Part shown: in pieces, positions 1 through 7,690 of the stretch
Layout: every line of letters begins with the position of its first letter
Numbering within the stretch: position 1 is the first letter of the stretch
Notes under the pieces: model-generated
What the model was told of the DNA's origin: nothing
The model's input: only the letters and a program-made list of their open reading frames with translations
Database searches by the model: none
Translations under genes and position numbers: made by a program
From: Treponema sp.
GTDB taxonomy: Bacteria > Spirochaetota > Spirochaetia > Treponematales > Breznakiellaceae
DNA: 32,044 bases
Assembly: GCA_031278095.1 (NCBI GenBank)
Contig: JAITLC010000074.1
Location: 1 to 32,044, forward strand
Reading direction: 5' to 3'

Positions 1-459
1 CGCCGGGAAGACGTTTTGGAGTATGCCGCCCTGGACGGAACCGTCTACCGCCAGCACATCATGCACACCCTGGCCGACCGGGGCTACACTTCCGCGATTT
101 ACGGCCCCCTCTACCGGGAGCTTTTCGGCCCCGGCGGGCTTGCGGCGGTTGCCGCCTGTTACATGAGCGCCGAAGACGCGGTACGCCTTATCCGGGACTG
201 CGGCGGCCTTGCCGTTCTTGCCCATCCCTTTCAATACGATACCATGGGCTTCCTTCCCCGGCTGGTTGAATTGGGCCTTTCCGGCGTCGAATACAAACAC
301 CCTACCCAAACCCCCGAACGGCAGCGGGCGGTACAGGAGGCTGCCCGGCGTTACGGCCTTTTTCTTTCAGGGGGCAGCGATTTCCACGGCCTCTACTCCG
401 AACACCCCGTCCCGCCGGGCGCTATGGACGCGGAACTTCCGGGAGAGATCGCGCTTTAA
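1..459 (+). CDS. PHP-domain phosphoesterase, C-terminal part (5' end outside window)
   Basis: The reading frame is open from the first base, so the N-terminal half, with the first metal-binding motifs, lies outside the window. The visible 152 residues end in a PHP-type metal-binding signature, GGSDFHG, followed by a short tail. An LAHP motif (residues about 73-76) is the expected HP metal-ligand pair. These features fit the PHP family of metal-dependent phosphoesterases, and the spacing resembles the stand-alone RNase AM / nucleoside 3',5'-bisphosphate phosphatase group (YciV/TrpH-like). That subgroup assignment is inference. The TTG at 16 could be taken for a start, but the frame continues upstream of it. 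The gene converges on the minus-strand DUF4418 gene, with 23 bases between the two stop codons and no clear terminator. Confidence 0.8.
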   Translation, partial: RREDVLEYAALDGTVYRQHIMHTLADRGYTSAIYGPLYRELFGPGGLAAVAACYMSAEDAVRLIRDCGGLAVLAHPFQYDTMGFLPRLVELGLSGVEYKHPTQTPERQRAVQEAARRYGLFLSGGSDFHGLYSEHPVPPGAMDAELPGEIAL

Positions 460-482
460 TCATCATCTTACACACTTAGGGC

Positions 483-881
483 TTATCTTTTCTTCCGGGT
501 AAGGTACAACGCATTAAGAGCCGCTCCTATCAACAGCAGGATGCCGATAACGGTAATTGCCGGAAAGGAAATTTTACGGCAGGGCATAGACGGCATGGAG
601 CAGCCGCCGATGAGGGCGTGGGGGATAAGAAGGGCGAGAACGCCCGACAGAAATACCCCGATAGTCAGTCCCAGCCGTGTTTCGGCTGAGGCAAAAATCA
701 CGAGGGCGATACCCAGGGCGGCAATTAAGGCGCCGGCGCCTATTTCCGCCTGGGCCGACCAGTGGCACTTCATAAACACATCCCCCGTGGCCGCACAGAC
801 TTTGAACAGAAATTGGGGCCCCAATGCTATGAGCAGCCCGGAAACAATTACAGCAACGCCAGAGATAATACGGTTTTTCAT
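483..881 (-). CDS. DUF4418 family four-helix membrane protein
   Basis: The 132-residue product has four predicted membrane helices (about residues 5-27, 45-66, 69-93 and 106-126). Between and after the helices lie the cysteine/histidine signatures usual for DUF4418: C29, then KCH (C39-H40) in the first loop, and C94/C101 in a GGCSMPSMPC segment of the last loop. Spacing of these residues near the membrane face suggests metal or thiol chemistry, but no function is established for the family. It is the last gene of the minus-strand operon that starts at 4020. Its ATG overlaps the stop of the preceding 41-residue frame (ATGA), which implies translational coupling. Membership of an operon with an FtsX-type permease and ATPase suggests it belongs to that transport system. 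Confidence 0.8.
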   Translation of the reverse strand: MKNRIISGVAVIVSGLLIALGPQFLFKVCAATGDVFMKCHWSAQAEIGAGALIAALGIALVIFASAETRLGLTIGVFLSGVLALLIPHALIGGCSMPSMPCRKISFPAITVIGILLLIGAALNALYLTRKKR

Positions 882-1003
882 ACGATGCCTCCGGCATTGA
901 ATCCCCGGCGGTCCGACCCATTGTTCCCGGCGGCGGCGCAGACCGCCGCCATGCAGGGGATCAGTCCCGCCAGGATGGGCGCAAAGGCAGTTGTTTTTTT
1001 CAT
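878..1003 (-). CDS. 41-residue hydrophobic peptide, translationally coupled to DUF4418 gene
   Basis: This frame is too short for usual gene calling. It starts at ATG 1003 behind a clear AAGGAG Shine-Dalgarno at 1011-1016 (minus strand) and encodes MKKTTAFAPILAGLIPCMAA followed by VCAAAGNNGSDRRGFNAGGI and V. The start looks like a short signal or membrane peptide: two lysines, then a hydrophobic stretch containing two cysteines. Its TGA overlaps the ATG of the DUF4418 gene. A good ribosome site, a 4-base overlap and the signal-like N-terminus support real translation. It may be a small membrane subunit, a processed extracytoplasmic peptide, or only a leader that delivers ribosomes to the DUF4418 start. 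No known family was recognised. Confidence 0.55.
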   Translation of the reverse strand: MKKTTAFAPILAGLIPCMAAVCAAAGNNGSDRRGFNAGGIV

Positions 1004-1021
1004 GATATTGCTCCTTAGTAT

Positions 1022-1486
1022 CTACTCGAAGGAATCGTAAAAGGTTGCATTTTTTTTATTTAGGATGGGATGTTTTTTGGCTTTGTCTATATCGCAGAGG
1101 CAGAATTTTGTTCCGCAGCAGATTTTTATGCCTACTTTGGAGGGGAGGCAGGAACCGGTTACCAGAACGCTTACATAGTTAACGGAAAAGAAAAACAAAA
1201 CGGCAAAACAGGCCGCCATAGCCCCGCGGACAGCCCGGTGCGCAAACCGGCGTTTTCGGGCTTCGTCCGCCAACCTATTCCGGCGCCTCCAGGCGGCGCG
1301 GATGCGGATTGACCGGGTAACGGCGGCCAAGGCTTCATCGTTCAGCTTTGGCGGGGAAAGGCCGTCCAGCAGGTACAACTCATCTACCCGGCGGTCAATA
1401 AAACCGGGATCGATGGCATCAGAGCCTTTTTCCAGTTCCGATTCTATATCTTTGATGAGAGAATCCCGGATCTTCCGTATCTCCAT
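1022..1486 (-). CDS. Single-pass membrane protein with cysteine-rich tail; possible anti-sigma factor
   Basis: The 154-residue protein has a basic cytoplasmic N-terminal region (about residues 1-83), one membrane helix (about 84-109) and a short outer tail with five cysteines (113, 123, 124, 129, 131) in a KICCGTKFCLCD context. Its gene directly follows an ECF sigma factor, the usual place for an anti-sigma factor, and the topology fits. No ZAS-type zinc motif is visible, so the role is inferred from context. The start is taken at ATG 1486, preceded by AAGGTG. The frame could be extended to a TTG at 1534, but no ribosome site precedes that codon. The cysteine-rich tail could let the protein sense metal or redox state outside the membrane. 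Confidence 0.6.
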   Translation of the reverse strand: MEIRKIRDSLIKDIESELEKGSDAIDPGFIDRRVDELYLLDGLSPPKLNDEALAAVTRSIRIRAAWRRRNRLADEARKRRFAHRAVRGAMAACFAVLFFFSVNYVSVLVTGSCLPSKVGIKICCGTKFCLCDIDKAKKHPILNKKNATFYDSFE

Positions 1487-1540
1487 ATTACACCTTACTA
1501 TACTACTCCCCGTTTGTACGAAAAGTTGCGCCAAAAAACT

Positions 1541-2110
1541 TCAATCCGCCAGCAATTCCCTGGCAAGAGCGTTTATCTTTTGCCGCAACCTGCTGACCCG
1601 GGACTTCGCGGCGCTTAAACTGATGTTGAGCCGGGCGGCAGCTTCTTTAAGCGGGTGTCTTTCCCGGAAGGCGAGAGCCAGAATCTGTTTGTCCTTCGGG
1701 GTAAGGCGTTTCCCGATTTCGGCGGCGGCCCGGGCTACGGCTTTTTCTTCCGTAATCTGTTCTTCCTCACTTTTTATGCTGCCCCCGGCGGCAATACGAT
1801 CAAGGGGCGTTTCTCCGTCTCCGGTTGTGAAGGTAGGGAAGAATGTAATGATTTTTTTGCGTTCTTTCCGCAGGGAAGCGGCGTATTGTTTTGCGATATG
1901 TTCCGCGGTTTTATAAAGCCAGCCGCCGATTTTGTCATAATCCTTGAGCCGCCCCATATTCTCGTAGAGGATGAGAAAAATATCCTGGGTACAGTCTTCG
2001 GCGGCGCTTCGGTTACCTCCCAGCGTATACACACAGAACTTGAGGATCCTTTCGTAGTACCGTTTGACGATGCCGTTAAACGCGGCATCCGTGACGACGC
2101 CGGGATCCAT
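1541..2110 (-). CDS. ECF-type RNA polymerase sigma factor
   Basis: The 189-residue protein has the two-domain layout of extracytoplasmic-function sigma factors. Region 2 (about residues 10-85) contains the conserved AAEDCTQDIFLILYENMGRL helix and a WLYKTAEHIAKQ segment. Region 4 (about 130-185) carries a helix-turn-helix around LKEAAARLNISLSAAKSRVS. It would redirect RNA polymerase to a small regulon, probably including this operon. It sits between the ABC ATPase (14 bases upstream) and the possible anti-sigma membrane protein (54 bases downstream). The linker between the domains (residues about 85-125) is longer than usual. The ribosome site is poor, and a short inverted repeat spans the ATPase stop and this start. 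Confidence 0.9.
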   Translation of the reverse strand: MDPGVVTDAAFNGIVKRYYERILKFCVYTLGGNRSAAEDCTQDIFLILYENMGRLKDYDKIGGWLYKTAEHIAKQYAASLRKERKKIITFFPTFTTGDGETPLDRIAAGGSIKSEEEQITEEKAVARAAAEIGKRLTPKDKQILALAFRERHPLKEAAARLNISLSAAKSRVSRLRQKINALARELLAD

Positions 2111-2114
2111 GACA

Positions 2115-2130
2115 GCCTAAGGTTTTAGGC
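2115..2130 (-). promoter_or_regulatory. Short hairpin spanning ATPase stop and sigma-factor ribosome site
   Basis: On the minus strand GCCTAA and TTAGGC form a perfect 6-bp stem around a 4-base loop. The left arm contains the ATPase stop codon, and the right arm occupies the place where the sigma gene's Shine-Dalgarno would be. Folding of the mRNA could limit sigma translation unless ribosomes arrive from the ATPase gene. The stem is short and could be chance. Confidence 0.3.
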
Positions 2131-2799
2131 AGTATGGGGCACGAGATTCCCCGCGTCCATCGAATAGGTTTTATTCCCGTGATCAAGGGTATCAAGTTCA
2201 TGGGTAACGATGAGTATCGCCGTTCCTTCCTGCGCAATACGGCTGAAGAGCCTCATGATCTCCGCCGTGGTCTCCACATCCAGATCGCCGGTTGGTTCAT
2301 CGGCAATGAGGAGCCGGGGATTGTTGATAAGGGCCCGGGCAATAGCCGCCCGCCTCATCTCGCCGCCGGACAACTCTTTGGGATACGAAGAAGCCAGGTG
2401 GCTTATCCCCACTTTCTCAAGCAGGATAAAGGCCCTTCCTTCCACATGCCCCTCGCGTTTAAACAGGAACCAGGGAATACACACATTGTCAAACACCGTA
2501 AAGTTTGAAAGAAGGCTTTGCCCCTGGGGGACATAACCGATTTTCTCGTTCCGCAAAAATGAAATTTCTTTATCCCCCAGGGTATAGATGTCCTTTCCCT
2601 CAAAAAAGACGGAGCCCCGGGTTGGCGTAAGCAGCCCTGCTCCCATGTTGAGTAGAGTGGTTTTCCCGCTACCCGAACGGCCGGTGACGCTGATAAAATC
2701 CCCCGGTTCAACCGAAAGGCTGACGCGGTTCACCGCGTTAAAGACCCGGCCGCCCCGCTTATATTCCTTAGAAAGTTCCCTTAGTTCAAACATTCCCAT
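2125..2799 (-). CDS. ABC transporter ATP-binding protein (MacB/LolD type)
   Basis: The 224-residue ATPase has a full set of nucleotide-binding motifs: Walker A GRSGSGKTT (about residues 40-48), Q-loop YVPQGQ, signature LSGGEMRRAAIARAL and Walker B LLIADEPTGDLD, followed by the switch histidine in IVTHE. The TGDLD ending of Walker B is typical of ATPases that pair with FtsX-like permeases (MacB/LolD type), which move substrates by mechanotransmission. It directly follows the permease gene, whose stop codon abuts this ATG, and its ribosome site (GGAGGGTGAG) lies in the end of the permease gene. A second ATG six bases downstream is an alternative start. The substrate is unknown. Confidence 0.92.
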   Translation of the reverse strand: MGMFELRELSKEYKRGGRVFNAVNRVSLSVEPGDFISVTGRSGSGKTTLLNMGAGLLTPTRGSVFFEGKDIYTLGDKEISFLRNEKIGYVPQGQSLLSNFTVFDNVCIPWFLFKREGHVEGRAFILLEKVGISHLASSYPKELSGGEMRRAAIARALINNPRLLIADEPTGDLDVETTAEIMRLFSRIAQEGTAILIVTHELDTLDHGNKTYSMDAGNLVPHTA

Positions 2800-4020
2800 C
2801 TACTCACCCTCCCGCATGGTAAAATACGTTTCCGCCCTGCTGATCCGGAACGTCGAATAAAGCGAGGCCAGGGGTCCCGTCAGGGCCGAGAGGAAGAGGC
2901 TCCCCAGGGCAAGCAGGGTAATGCTGAAAAACGGCGCGTCAAGCCAGGGTAGCCCGATCCGCTCTCCAATCAGGGTACTGAAGGGGAACACTACAAGGCT
3001 TGCCAGGAGGATCCCCGCCCCGCCGCCGGCAATGCAGACCAGGGCCGATTCGCTTAAAATCATAGCGGCCAACTTTCCCCGGGTGGCCCCGAGAATACGC
3101 AAGACGGCAAATTCCTTTTTCCGTTCATGGATAGAAAGCGAAAACACCGCGGCCAATATGATAAACGCCAATACCCAGAGTATGACGGAAAAAAGGCGGA
3201 TATAGTCTATCATCCCGGTAAGAGTTTCGGAGATGCCGGAAAAGATCCTCTGGGAAACAACCACATCCACGCCTGAGTTTTCCTTCCGTATGGTTTGGGC
3301 AAGCCTCGACGGGGATCTCGACGGATCGGTTTTTACCAGAACTGCCGAAACGGTTCCCCTGGTTATTTCTCTTTCCTGGACCGCCAGAAAATTATAGCCT
3401 TCCGTACGGGCCTGACCGATAAGGAGCCGCATGGTATTCATGGTCATAAAAACCGATGTGTCCAGCCCGCTGGCGCTTCTTGAAAGTCTGGCGGCTACCG
3501 GATAGTTATGCCCCAAGATCCTGATGGTACCGTCTGTACGTATTGCGATACGGCTGCCCACCACAAGCTGGCCGTCTTCCACGGAACCGCTGTATTTTTC
3601 CGCCATCCAGGGCTGGACGACAAAATCCGTTTCGGGATCGTATGCGATAAGTTGTACCATTGCGTCGCAGCAACTCTCCGAAAGGGAGGTAAGAAAAAAC
3701 TGGGGAGACGCGCAGGCTATGCCCTCGGTCCGGGAGATTCTGTCAACCACCGCCTTGTCAAAGTAAAAATAACTTGCCGCCCCGCGGAGCAGTATTGACT
3801 GGGCTTTTTCGGAAGCCCCTTCAGGAACCACCATCAAATCCGCACCGAAACGCCTGGTCATCGTGTCCAGACCCTGGCGGAGGTTCAGAACCAGGATCGA
3901 TCCGCCAAAGAGGGTAAACGCCAGGATTGCCGCCACTACCGCCAGACAGGCGCTGCGAACAGGTTTTGCCTTTAAATTTTCCATGGACAGCAGGACGGTA
4001 TTCAAAACTCTTTTCTCCAT
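2800..4020 (-). CDS. FtsX/MacB-type ABC transporter permease
   Basis: The 406-residue protein has the FtsX layout: one helix near the N-terminus (about 22-46), a large outer domain (about 47-265) and three C-terminal helices, with the conserved IHERKKEFAVLRILGATRGK coupling segment before the third. The outer domain contains a CC pair in SLSESCCDAMVQLIAYDPE. From memory, this pair and the DPETDFVVQPW stretch resemble permeases found beside P19/DUF2318 iron-uptake genes, so an iron, copper or thiol substrate is possible but not shown. It is the first gene of the minus-strand operon. AAGGAG lies 12 bases before the ATG, a slightly long spacing. The operon's other products are also rich in membrane-adjacent cysteines. 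Confidence 0.88.
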   Translation of the reverse strand: MEKRVLNTVLLSMENLKAKPVRSACLAVVAAILAFTLFGGSILVLNLRQGLDTMTRRFGADLMVVPEGASEKAQSILLRGAASYFYFDKAVVDRISRTEGIACASPQFFLTSLSESCCDAMVQLIAYDPETDFVVQPWMAEKYSGSVEDGQLVVGSRIAIRTDGTIRILGHNYPVAARLSRSASGLDTSVFMTMNTMRLLIGQARTEGYNFLAVQEREITRGTVSAVLVKTDPSRSPSRLAQTIRKENSGVDVVVSQRIFSGISETLTGMIDYIRLFSVILWVLAFIILAAVFSLSIHERKKEFAVLRILGATRGKLAAMILSESALVCIAGGGAGILLASLVVFPFSTLIGERIGLPWLDAPFFSITLLALGSLFLSALTGPLASLYSTFRISRAETYFTMREGE

Positions 4021-4035
4021 ATTACGAACAGGCTC

Positions 4036-4049
4036 CTTAAGTCATTAAG
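4036..4049 (-). promoter_or_regulatory. Inverted repeat next to operon promoter (possible operator)
   Basis: The sequence CTTAATGACTTAAG has perfect 5-bp arms (CTTAA/TTAAG). It lies just downstream of the -10 box at 4057-4062 and covers the predicted transcription start region up to the Shine-Dalgarno. A repressor bound here would block the operon. The site is short, so this is only a candidate. Confidence 0.35.
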
Positions 4050-4056
4050 TTAGTTC

Positions 4057-4085
4057 ATACTTACAAAAGAAAGCGTTTATGTCAA
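4057..4085 (-). promoter_or_regulatory. Promoter of the permease-sigma-DUF4418 operon
   Basis: On the minus strand there is a perfect -35 box TTGACA (4080-4085), a 17-base spacer and a -10 box AAGTAT (4057-4062). The expected start lies about 30 bases before the permease ATG. This is a housekeeping-type promoter. The operon's own ECF factor may use a different one that I could not recognise. Confidence 0.65.
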
Positions 4086-4155
4086 GGGATAACGAATCCG
4101 AATTTACTTTTTTACGGACACTACAAAAGCAATGGCTGCATCATCTTACACGCAT

Positions 4156-4184
4156 TTAACACAATTTTCACGAAATTTTAACAT
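4156..4184 (+). promoter_or_regulatory. Promoter for the VWA/XpaC/TelA-type gene set
   Basis: TTAACA (4156-4161) and TAACAT (4179-4184) are separated by 17 bases, giving a leader of about 38 bases before the ATG at 4229. The match is fair (5/6 and 4/6). It lies back to back with the minus-strand promoter at 4057-4085. Confidence 0.45.
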
Positions 4185-4228
4185 AACCATGCAAAATGGA
4201 TGTATCCGTACCGTGGAGGCGGGGTGTA

Positions 4229-5878
4229 ATGATGGAGTTGTTTAAATCAGGCTGTTTATATGCGGTGTTATTGTCCCTTATTTTGTCCGGGTGTACAAAC
4301 GACAATGGAGAAAGGACTTTTACTGTTACAGCGGTCCGAGACGGCAATACAACAACCCTGTCGATAAATAATTCAACTCAAAAAAGTTTATTGCGGATCG
4401 TTTCGGGTTCCGAAAACCGGGATCTGGAATTTCTCCTGGAAGATTTTTGCGGCAAGAACGGAACGGCACTCAGCATAAGTTATATGGGTTCCCTGGACAT
4501 CATGCAAATTTTGCGGCAGGGTGGCGGGGAATACGATGCGGTCTGGCCCGCCAACAGCATGTGGCTTTCCCTGGGGGATACTTCGTTCAAGGTGAAACAC
4601 ACGGCCAGCGTGTATCAGACCCCGGTGGTGTTCGGCATAAAGAAAAGCATCGCCGGCCGCCTGGGTTTTACGGCCCGTGAGGTTTCCGTCTCCGATATTC
4701 TTGCGGCCATAGAGGCAAAAGATTTGAGCTTTTGCATGACCAGCGCCACCCAGTCGAATTCCGGGGCCTGCGCCTACATCAGCTTTTTGTACGCCTTTCT
4801 CGGCAACCCGGAAATGATACATGCAGACGATCTGGATGACCCCGCCTTGCAGCGATCCGTCAGCGAACTGCTCAAGGGAATCAATCGTTCCTCCGGCAGT
4901 TCCGACTGGCTCAAGGATCTGTTTCTGGCCTCGGATTACGATGCCATGGTGAACTACGAAACCCTGATCATCAGCGCGAACAGACGGCTGCGGGAAGATG
5001 GTCGGGAAGTCCTCTACGCGGTGTATCCCAAAGAAGGGGTGGCTATGGCCGATTCGCCTTTGGGGTATATCGACAACGGTGATTCCGAAAAAGAAAGACT
5101 CTTCAAAAAACTGCAGGACTACTTACTGTCCACCCCCGTCCAGGTGAACATTCAGAAAACCGGAAGGCGCACGGGCTTTATCCCCATAAGCAGGGAAAAC
5201 GAAAGTGTTTTCAACGCCGGTGAAGGGATAGACATCAACAAAACTCTGTCTATTGTTAAAATGCCCGGTGCGGCGGCAATAGAACGGGCCCTGGAACTGT
5301 ACCAGGAAAAACTCAAGAAACCTTCCCTTACATTTTACTGCCTTGACTTTAGCGGCAGTATGGCGGACGCGGGGGAGGCGCAGCTCAAGGAGGCCATGTG
5401 GAATCTGCTGGATCAGGAGACGGCAAAACGGAATTTGTTATCCGCCGGGGAAAGGGATGAACATGTTTTTATTTTATTTAACAGCGGAATCCGGCAGATC
5501 ATCAGAGTGTCGGGAAACGATCCGCAAAAACTGCTTGACGCGTACCGGGAAATTGATTCCACGCAGCCGGGGGGCGGTACGGATATATACACCCCCATTA
5601 TCAGATCTTTTCGCCTGATGCAAAATTACAATGCCGGCAGCTATATAAGCGCCATCATTGTCATGACCGACGGCGAGTCGGAAGACTATTTTGAGGAATT
5701 CAGCAGGTTTTATAAAACCAGCGGCATGGAAGAGCGGGACATTCCCGTGTTTTCGATTATGTTCGGAGCCGCCAATCAGGACCAGCTTGACGGCCTGGCA
5801 TCACTGACCCGGGCCAGGGTTTTTGACGGAAAAACGGATCTGGTTACGGCTTTCAGAAACGCCAAGGGATACAATTAG
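4229..5878 (+). CDS. Lipoprotein with solute-binding domain fused to VWA domain
   Basis: The 549-residue product starts with a lipoprotein signal whose lipobox is LSGC (about residue 20). The first part (about 45-340) resembles a type-2 periplasmic solute-binding protein, with a SNSG motif and a YETLIISA segment. The second part (about 365-548) is a von Willebrand A domain. Its metal site is intact: DFSGS (residues 373-377) for DxSxS, and a TDGE motif near 480. The protein should be anchored to a membrane and face outward, binding a ligand with one domain and a partner or metal with the other. ATG 4229 is chosen over 4196 because GGAGG precedes it at a good distance. It heads a tight set with XpaC-like, second binding-protein and TelA genes. 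The ligand is unknown. Confidence 0.85.
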   Translation: MMELFKSGCLYAVLLSLILSGCTNDNGERTFTVTAVRDGNTTTLSINNSTQKSLLRIVSGSENRDLEFLLEDFCGKNGTALSISYMGSLDIMQILRQGGGEYDAVWPANSMWLSLGDTSFKVKHTASVYQTPVVFGIKKSIAGRLGFTAREVSVSDILAAIEAKDLSFCMTSATQSNSGACAYISFLYAFLGNPEMIHADDLDDPALQRSVSELLKGINRSSGSSDWLKDLFLASDYDAMVNYETLIISANRRLREDGREVLYAVYPKEGVAMADSPLGYIDNGDSEKERLFKKLQDYLLSTPVQVNIQKTGRRTGFIPISRENESVFNAGEGIDINKTLSIVKMPGAAAIERALELYQEKLKKPSLTFYCLDFSGSMADAGEAQLKEAMWNLLDQETAKRNLLSAGERDEHVFILFNSGIRQIIRVSGNDPQKLLDAYREIDSTQPGGGTDIYTPIIRSFRLMQNYNAGSYISAIIVMTDGESEDYFEEFSRFYKTSGMEERDIPVFSIMFGAANQDQLDGLASLTRARVFDGKTDLVTAFRNAKGYN

Positions 5879-5890
5879 GAATGGATTAAG

Positions 5891-6502
5891 GTGAAAAAAG
5901 ATCATTGGCTGTACGTTGCTATCCCCCTGGCGGTTGCCCTGATTGTATTTTTTTTCTCCTTCATCATATTACAATGGCGCCCCGGCATGGCCGCAGTTCT
6001 GGCGCTCTGCTCCTATGGGGGCCTGATTTTCCTCTTTACCCCCGTTTTAAGGCTTGCCGGTATAGACATCGAATGCATGAAAAACAGTGAAGAAATAATG
6101 GCCCTGCTGGCCGAGGGGGAAAAAGACCTCGCTTCAATCAAAAAAATTGCCGATGCGTCAATGGATGAACGTATAAAGGCAAAGGCGCTGAACCTGCACC
6201 GGGAGGGAGAAAAAATTATTGCGTATATCAAGAGAAATCCCGCCAAAGCGGTCATGGCCCGGCGTTTTTTTCATTTCTATTTGGATAAGGCCAACGACAT
6301 ACTGACAAAATACCACAACCTCATATCCGCCGGGATTGAAACAGAACACCTTGAGTCATTAAAAGAAAAAACCCTTTCTGCGATGAAATCAATTTTGCGG
6401 GGCATGACCGTACAATTTTCCCGGCTGATTTCAAGCGAAGTTATAGACATTGAGGCGGATGTCAAGCTGCTTGAAAGCGTCCTCAAGACGGAGGATTCAT
6501 GA
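5891..6502 (+). CDS. XpaC-like membrane protein (5-bromo-4-chloroindolyl phosphate hydrolysis family)
   Basis: The 203-residue protein has two closely spaced membrane helices (about 8-28 and 35-57) and a long, charged, helical cytoplasmic region rich in Lys and Glu. This layout and the AKAVMARRFFHFYLDKANDI region fit the XpaC family, named after an indolyl-phosphate phenotype in Bacillus and usually encoded beside TelA. Its biochemical role is not known, and no phosphatase motif is visible. The start is GTG 5891, 12 bases after the previous stop, with a modest AGGA site. Its TGA overlaps the next ATG by four bases (ATGA), so the two genes are probably translated together. Confidence 0.75.
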   Translation: MKKDHWLYVAIPLAVALIVFFFSFIILQWRPGMAAVLALCSYGGLIFLFTPVLRLAGIDIECMKNSEEIMALLAEGEKDLASIKKIADASMDERIKAKALNLHREGEKIIAYIKRNPAKAVMARRFFHFYLDKANDILTKYHNLISAGIETEHLESLKEKTLSAMKSILRGMTVQFSRLISSEVIDIEADVKLLESVLKTEDS

Positions 6503-7575
6503 AAAAAAGAATCTTGGGGCTTGTTATTCTTGCGCTGGTTATTGTATCCGCCGTGGCGTATCAAAATTTTTTGCGGCCGAAATTCAGGAAAGTTACCGCG
6601 GACGGTTATCTGGGGGGTGAAAAATCCGGCCTCTTTGACGATGAACGTTTTAGCGGTGTCATGTTAAAAAAATACGGCCTCTCCATCCATTATAAAAAAG
6701 CCGGTTCCATCGACATGATAAGCGCTCCCCTTGAGAATATGGACTACCTCTTCCCTTCAAACTATACGGCCCTGGAACTCTACAGGCAGCAATACGGTTC
6801 CGCCTATACACGGACGGAGACGGTGTTTAACTCTCCCATTGTGCTGTACACCAGAAAAACCGTGTCCGAAGCTTTCAAAAAACAGGGCTGGACGCATACC
6901 GAAAACGAAACCGAATATATAAACCTCCCCAAACTGATAGACGCCATTTTGGCGGATACCGCATGGAGCGGAGTCGGCCTTGATGAATTGTACGGAAATC
7001 TGTATGTGATCTCCACCGATCCCCTGAAATCCAATTCGGGCAATATGTTTGCGGGCCTCGTAGCCAATATGCTGAACGGCGGGGAGGTAGCCACCGGGGA
7101 AAGCCTGAAAACAGACGGCCGGGAATTAAAACGGTTTTTCAGCAAGCTGGGATACCTCGAATCCTCATCGGCGGATCTTTTTAACAGCTTCCTCAAAACC
7201 GGCATCGGCGCCAAGCCGGTCATTGTGGGCTATGAAAGCCAGATCCTGGAATTTTCGGTTGAACATCCTGAGGAATGGGAACATGTCAGGGATGACATTG
7301 TGGTTTTGTATCCGGAACCGACGGTCTGGAGCGCTCATCCCTTCATCGCTCTGACCGATAAGGGTGACCGGGTACTGGACGCGCTGCTGGAGGAGGAAAT
7401 TCAGTCCCTGGCCTGGGAGACCCACGGCTTTCGTACCGGCATCGCTTCGGCACAGCAGAGGGGCGGGCGGTTTGGTATAAAGGGTCTGCCGGGGCAGGTT
7501 AAAAAGGTAATCCAGCTTCCAAGCCCGGACACGATGTTCAAAATTATGGAGATAATTTCAAACCGGACACCGTAA
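6499..7575 (+). CDS. Membrane-anchored solute-binding-like protein, paralogue of the VWA lipoprotein's N-terminal domain
   Basis: The 358-residue protein has an N-terminal membrane helix (about 4-20) without a lipobox and then one extracytoplasmic domain. That domain shares landmarks with residues 45-340 of the upstream VWA lipoprotein: a SNSG motif (here in DPLKSNSGNMFAGLVANML), a YESQILEFS segment matching YETLIISA, a VVLYPEP stretch matching YAVYPKEG, and a GFRTG ending matching GRRTGF. The two therefore look like diverged copies of one type-2 solute-binding fold. No permease is encoded beside it, so sensing or capture of a ligand is more likely than classical ABC uptake. It overlaps the XpaC-like gene, and a palindromic repeat separates it from telA. 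Confidence 0.75.
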   Translation: MKKRILGLVILALVIVSAVAYQNFLRPKFRKVTADGYLGGEKSGLFDDERFSGVMLKKYGLSIHYKKAGSIDMISAPLENMDYLFPSNYTALELYRQQYGSAYTRTETVFNSPIVLYTRKTVSEAFKKQGWTHTENETEYINLPKLIDAILADTAWSGVGLDELYGNLYVISTDPLKSNSGNMFAGLVANMLNGGEVATGESLKTDGRELKRFFSKLGYLESSSADLFNSFLKTGIGAKPVIVGYESQILEFSVEHPEEWEHVRDDIVVLYPEPTVWSAHPFIALTDKGDRVLDALLEEEIQSLAWETHGFRTGIASAQQRGGRFGIKGLPGQVKKVIQLPSPDTMFKIMEIISNRTP

Positions 7576-7593
7576 ACTATTTAGTGTCTGTCT

Positions 7594-7611
7594 TATAATG
7601 TGTCTACATTA
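7594..7611 (+). promoter_or_regulatory. -10-like box overlapping a palindrome upstream of telA
   Basis: TATAAT (7594-7599) overlaps the inverted repeat TAATGT-GTCT-ACATTA (7596-7611). No good -35 box was found, so this could be a regulated promoter that needs an activator. It suggests telA can be transcribed separately from the three upstream genes. Confidence 0.35.
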
Positions 7612-7617
7612 TTGATC

Positions 7618-7647
7618 CTGTTCCAAAAACTGCAGTTTTTGGAACAG
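7618..7647. repeat. Perfect 30-bp palindrome of the TGTTCCAAAA family
   Basis: CTGTTCCAAAAACTG is followed directly by its exact reverse complement, then by CCTCAATTG, the family's outer end. It lies between the second binding-protein gene and telA. It could act as a weak terminator or mRNA-stabilising hairpin. It belongs to the dispersed family of about ten copies in this window. Confidence 0.85.
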
Positions 7648-7690
7648 CCTCAATTGTCTTTAGTCTTTACAAGGTAAAAGGAGGATCACT

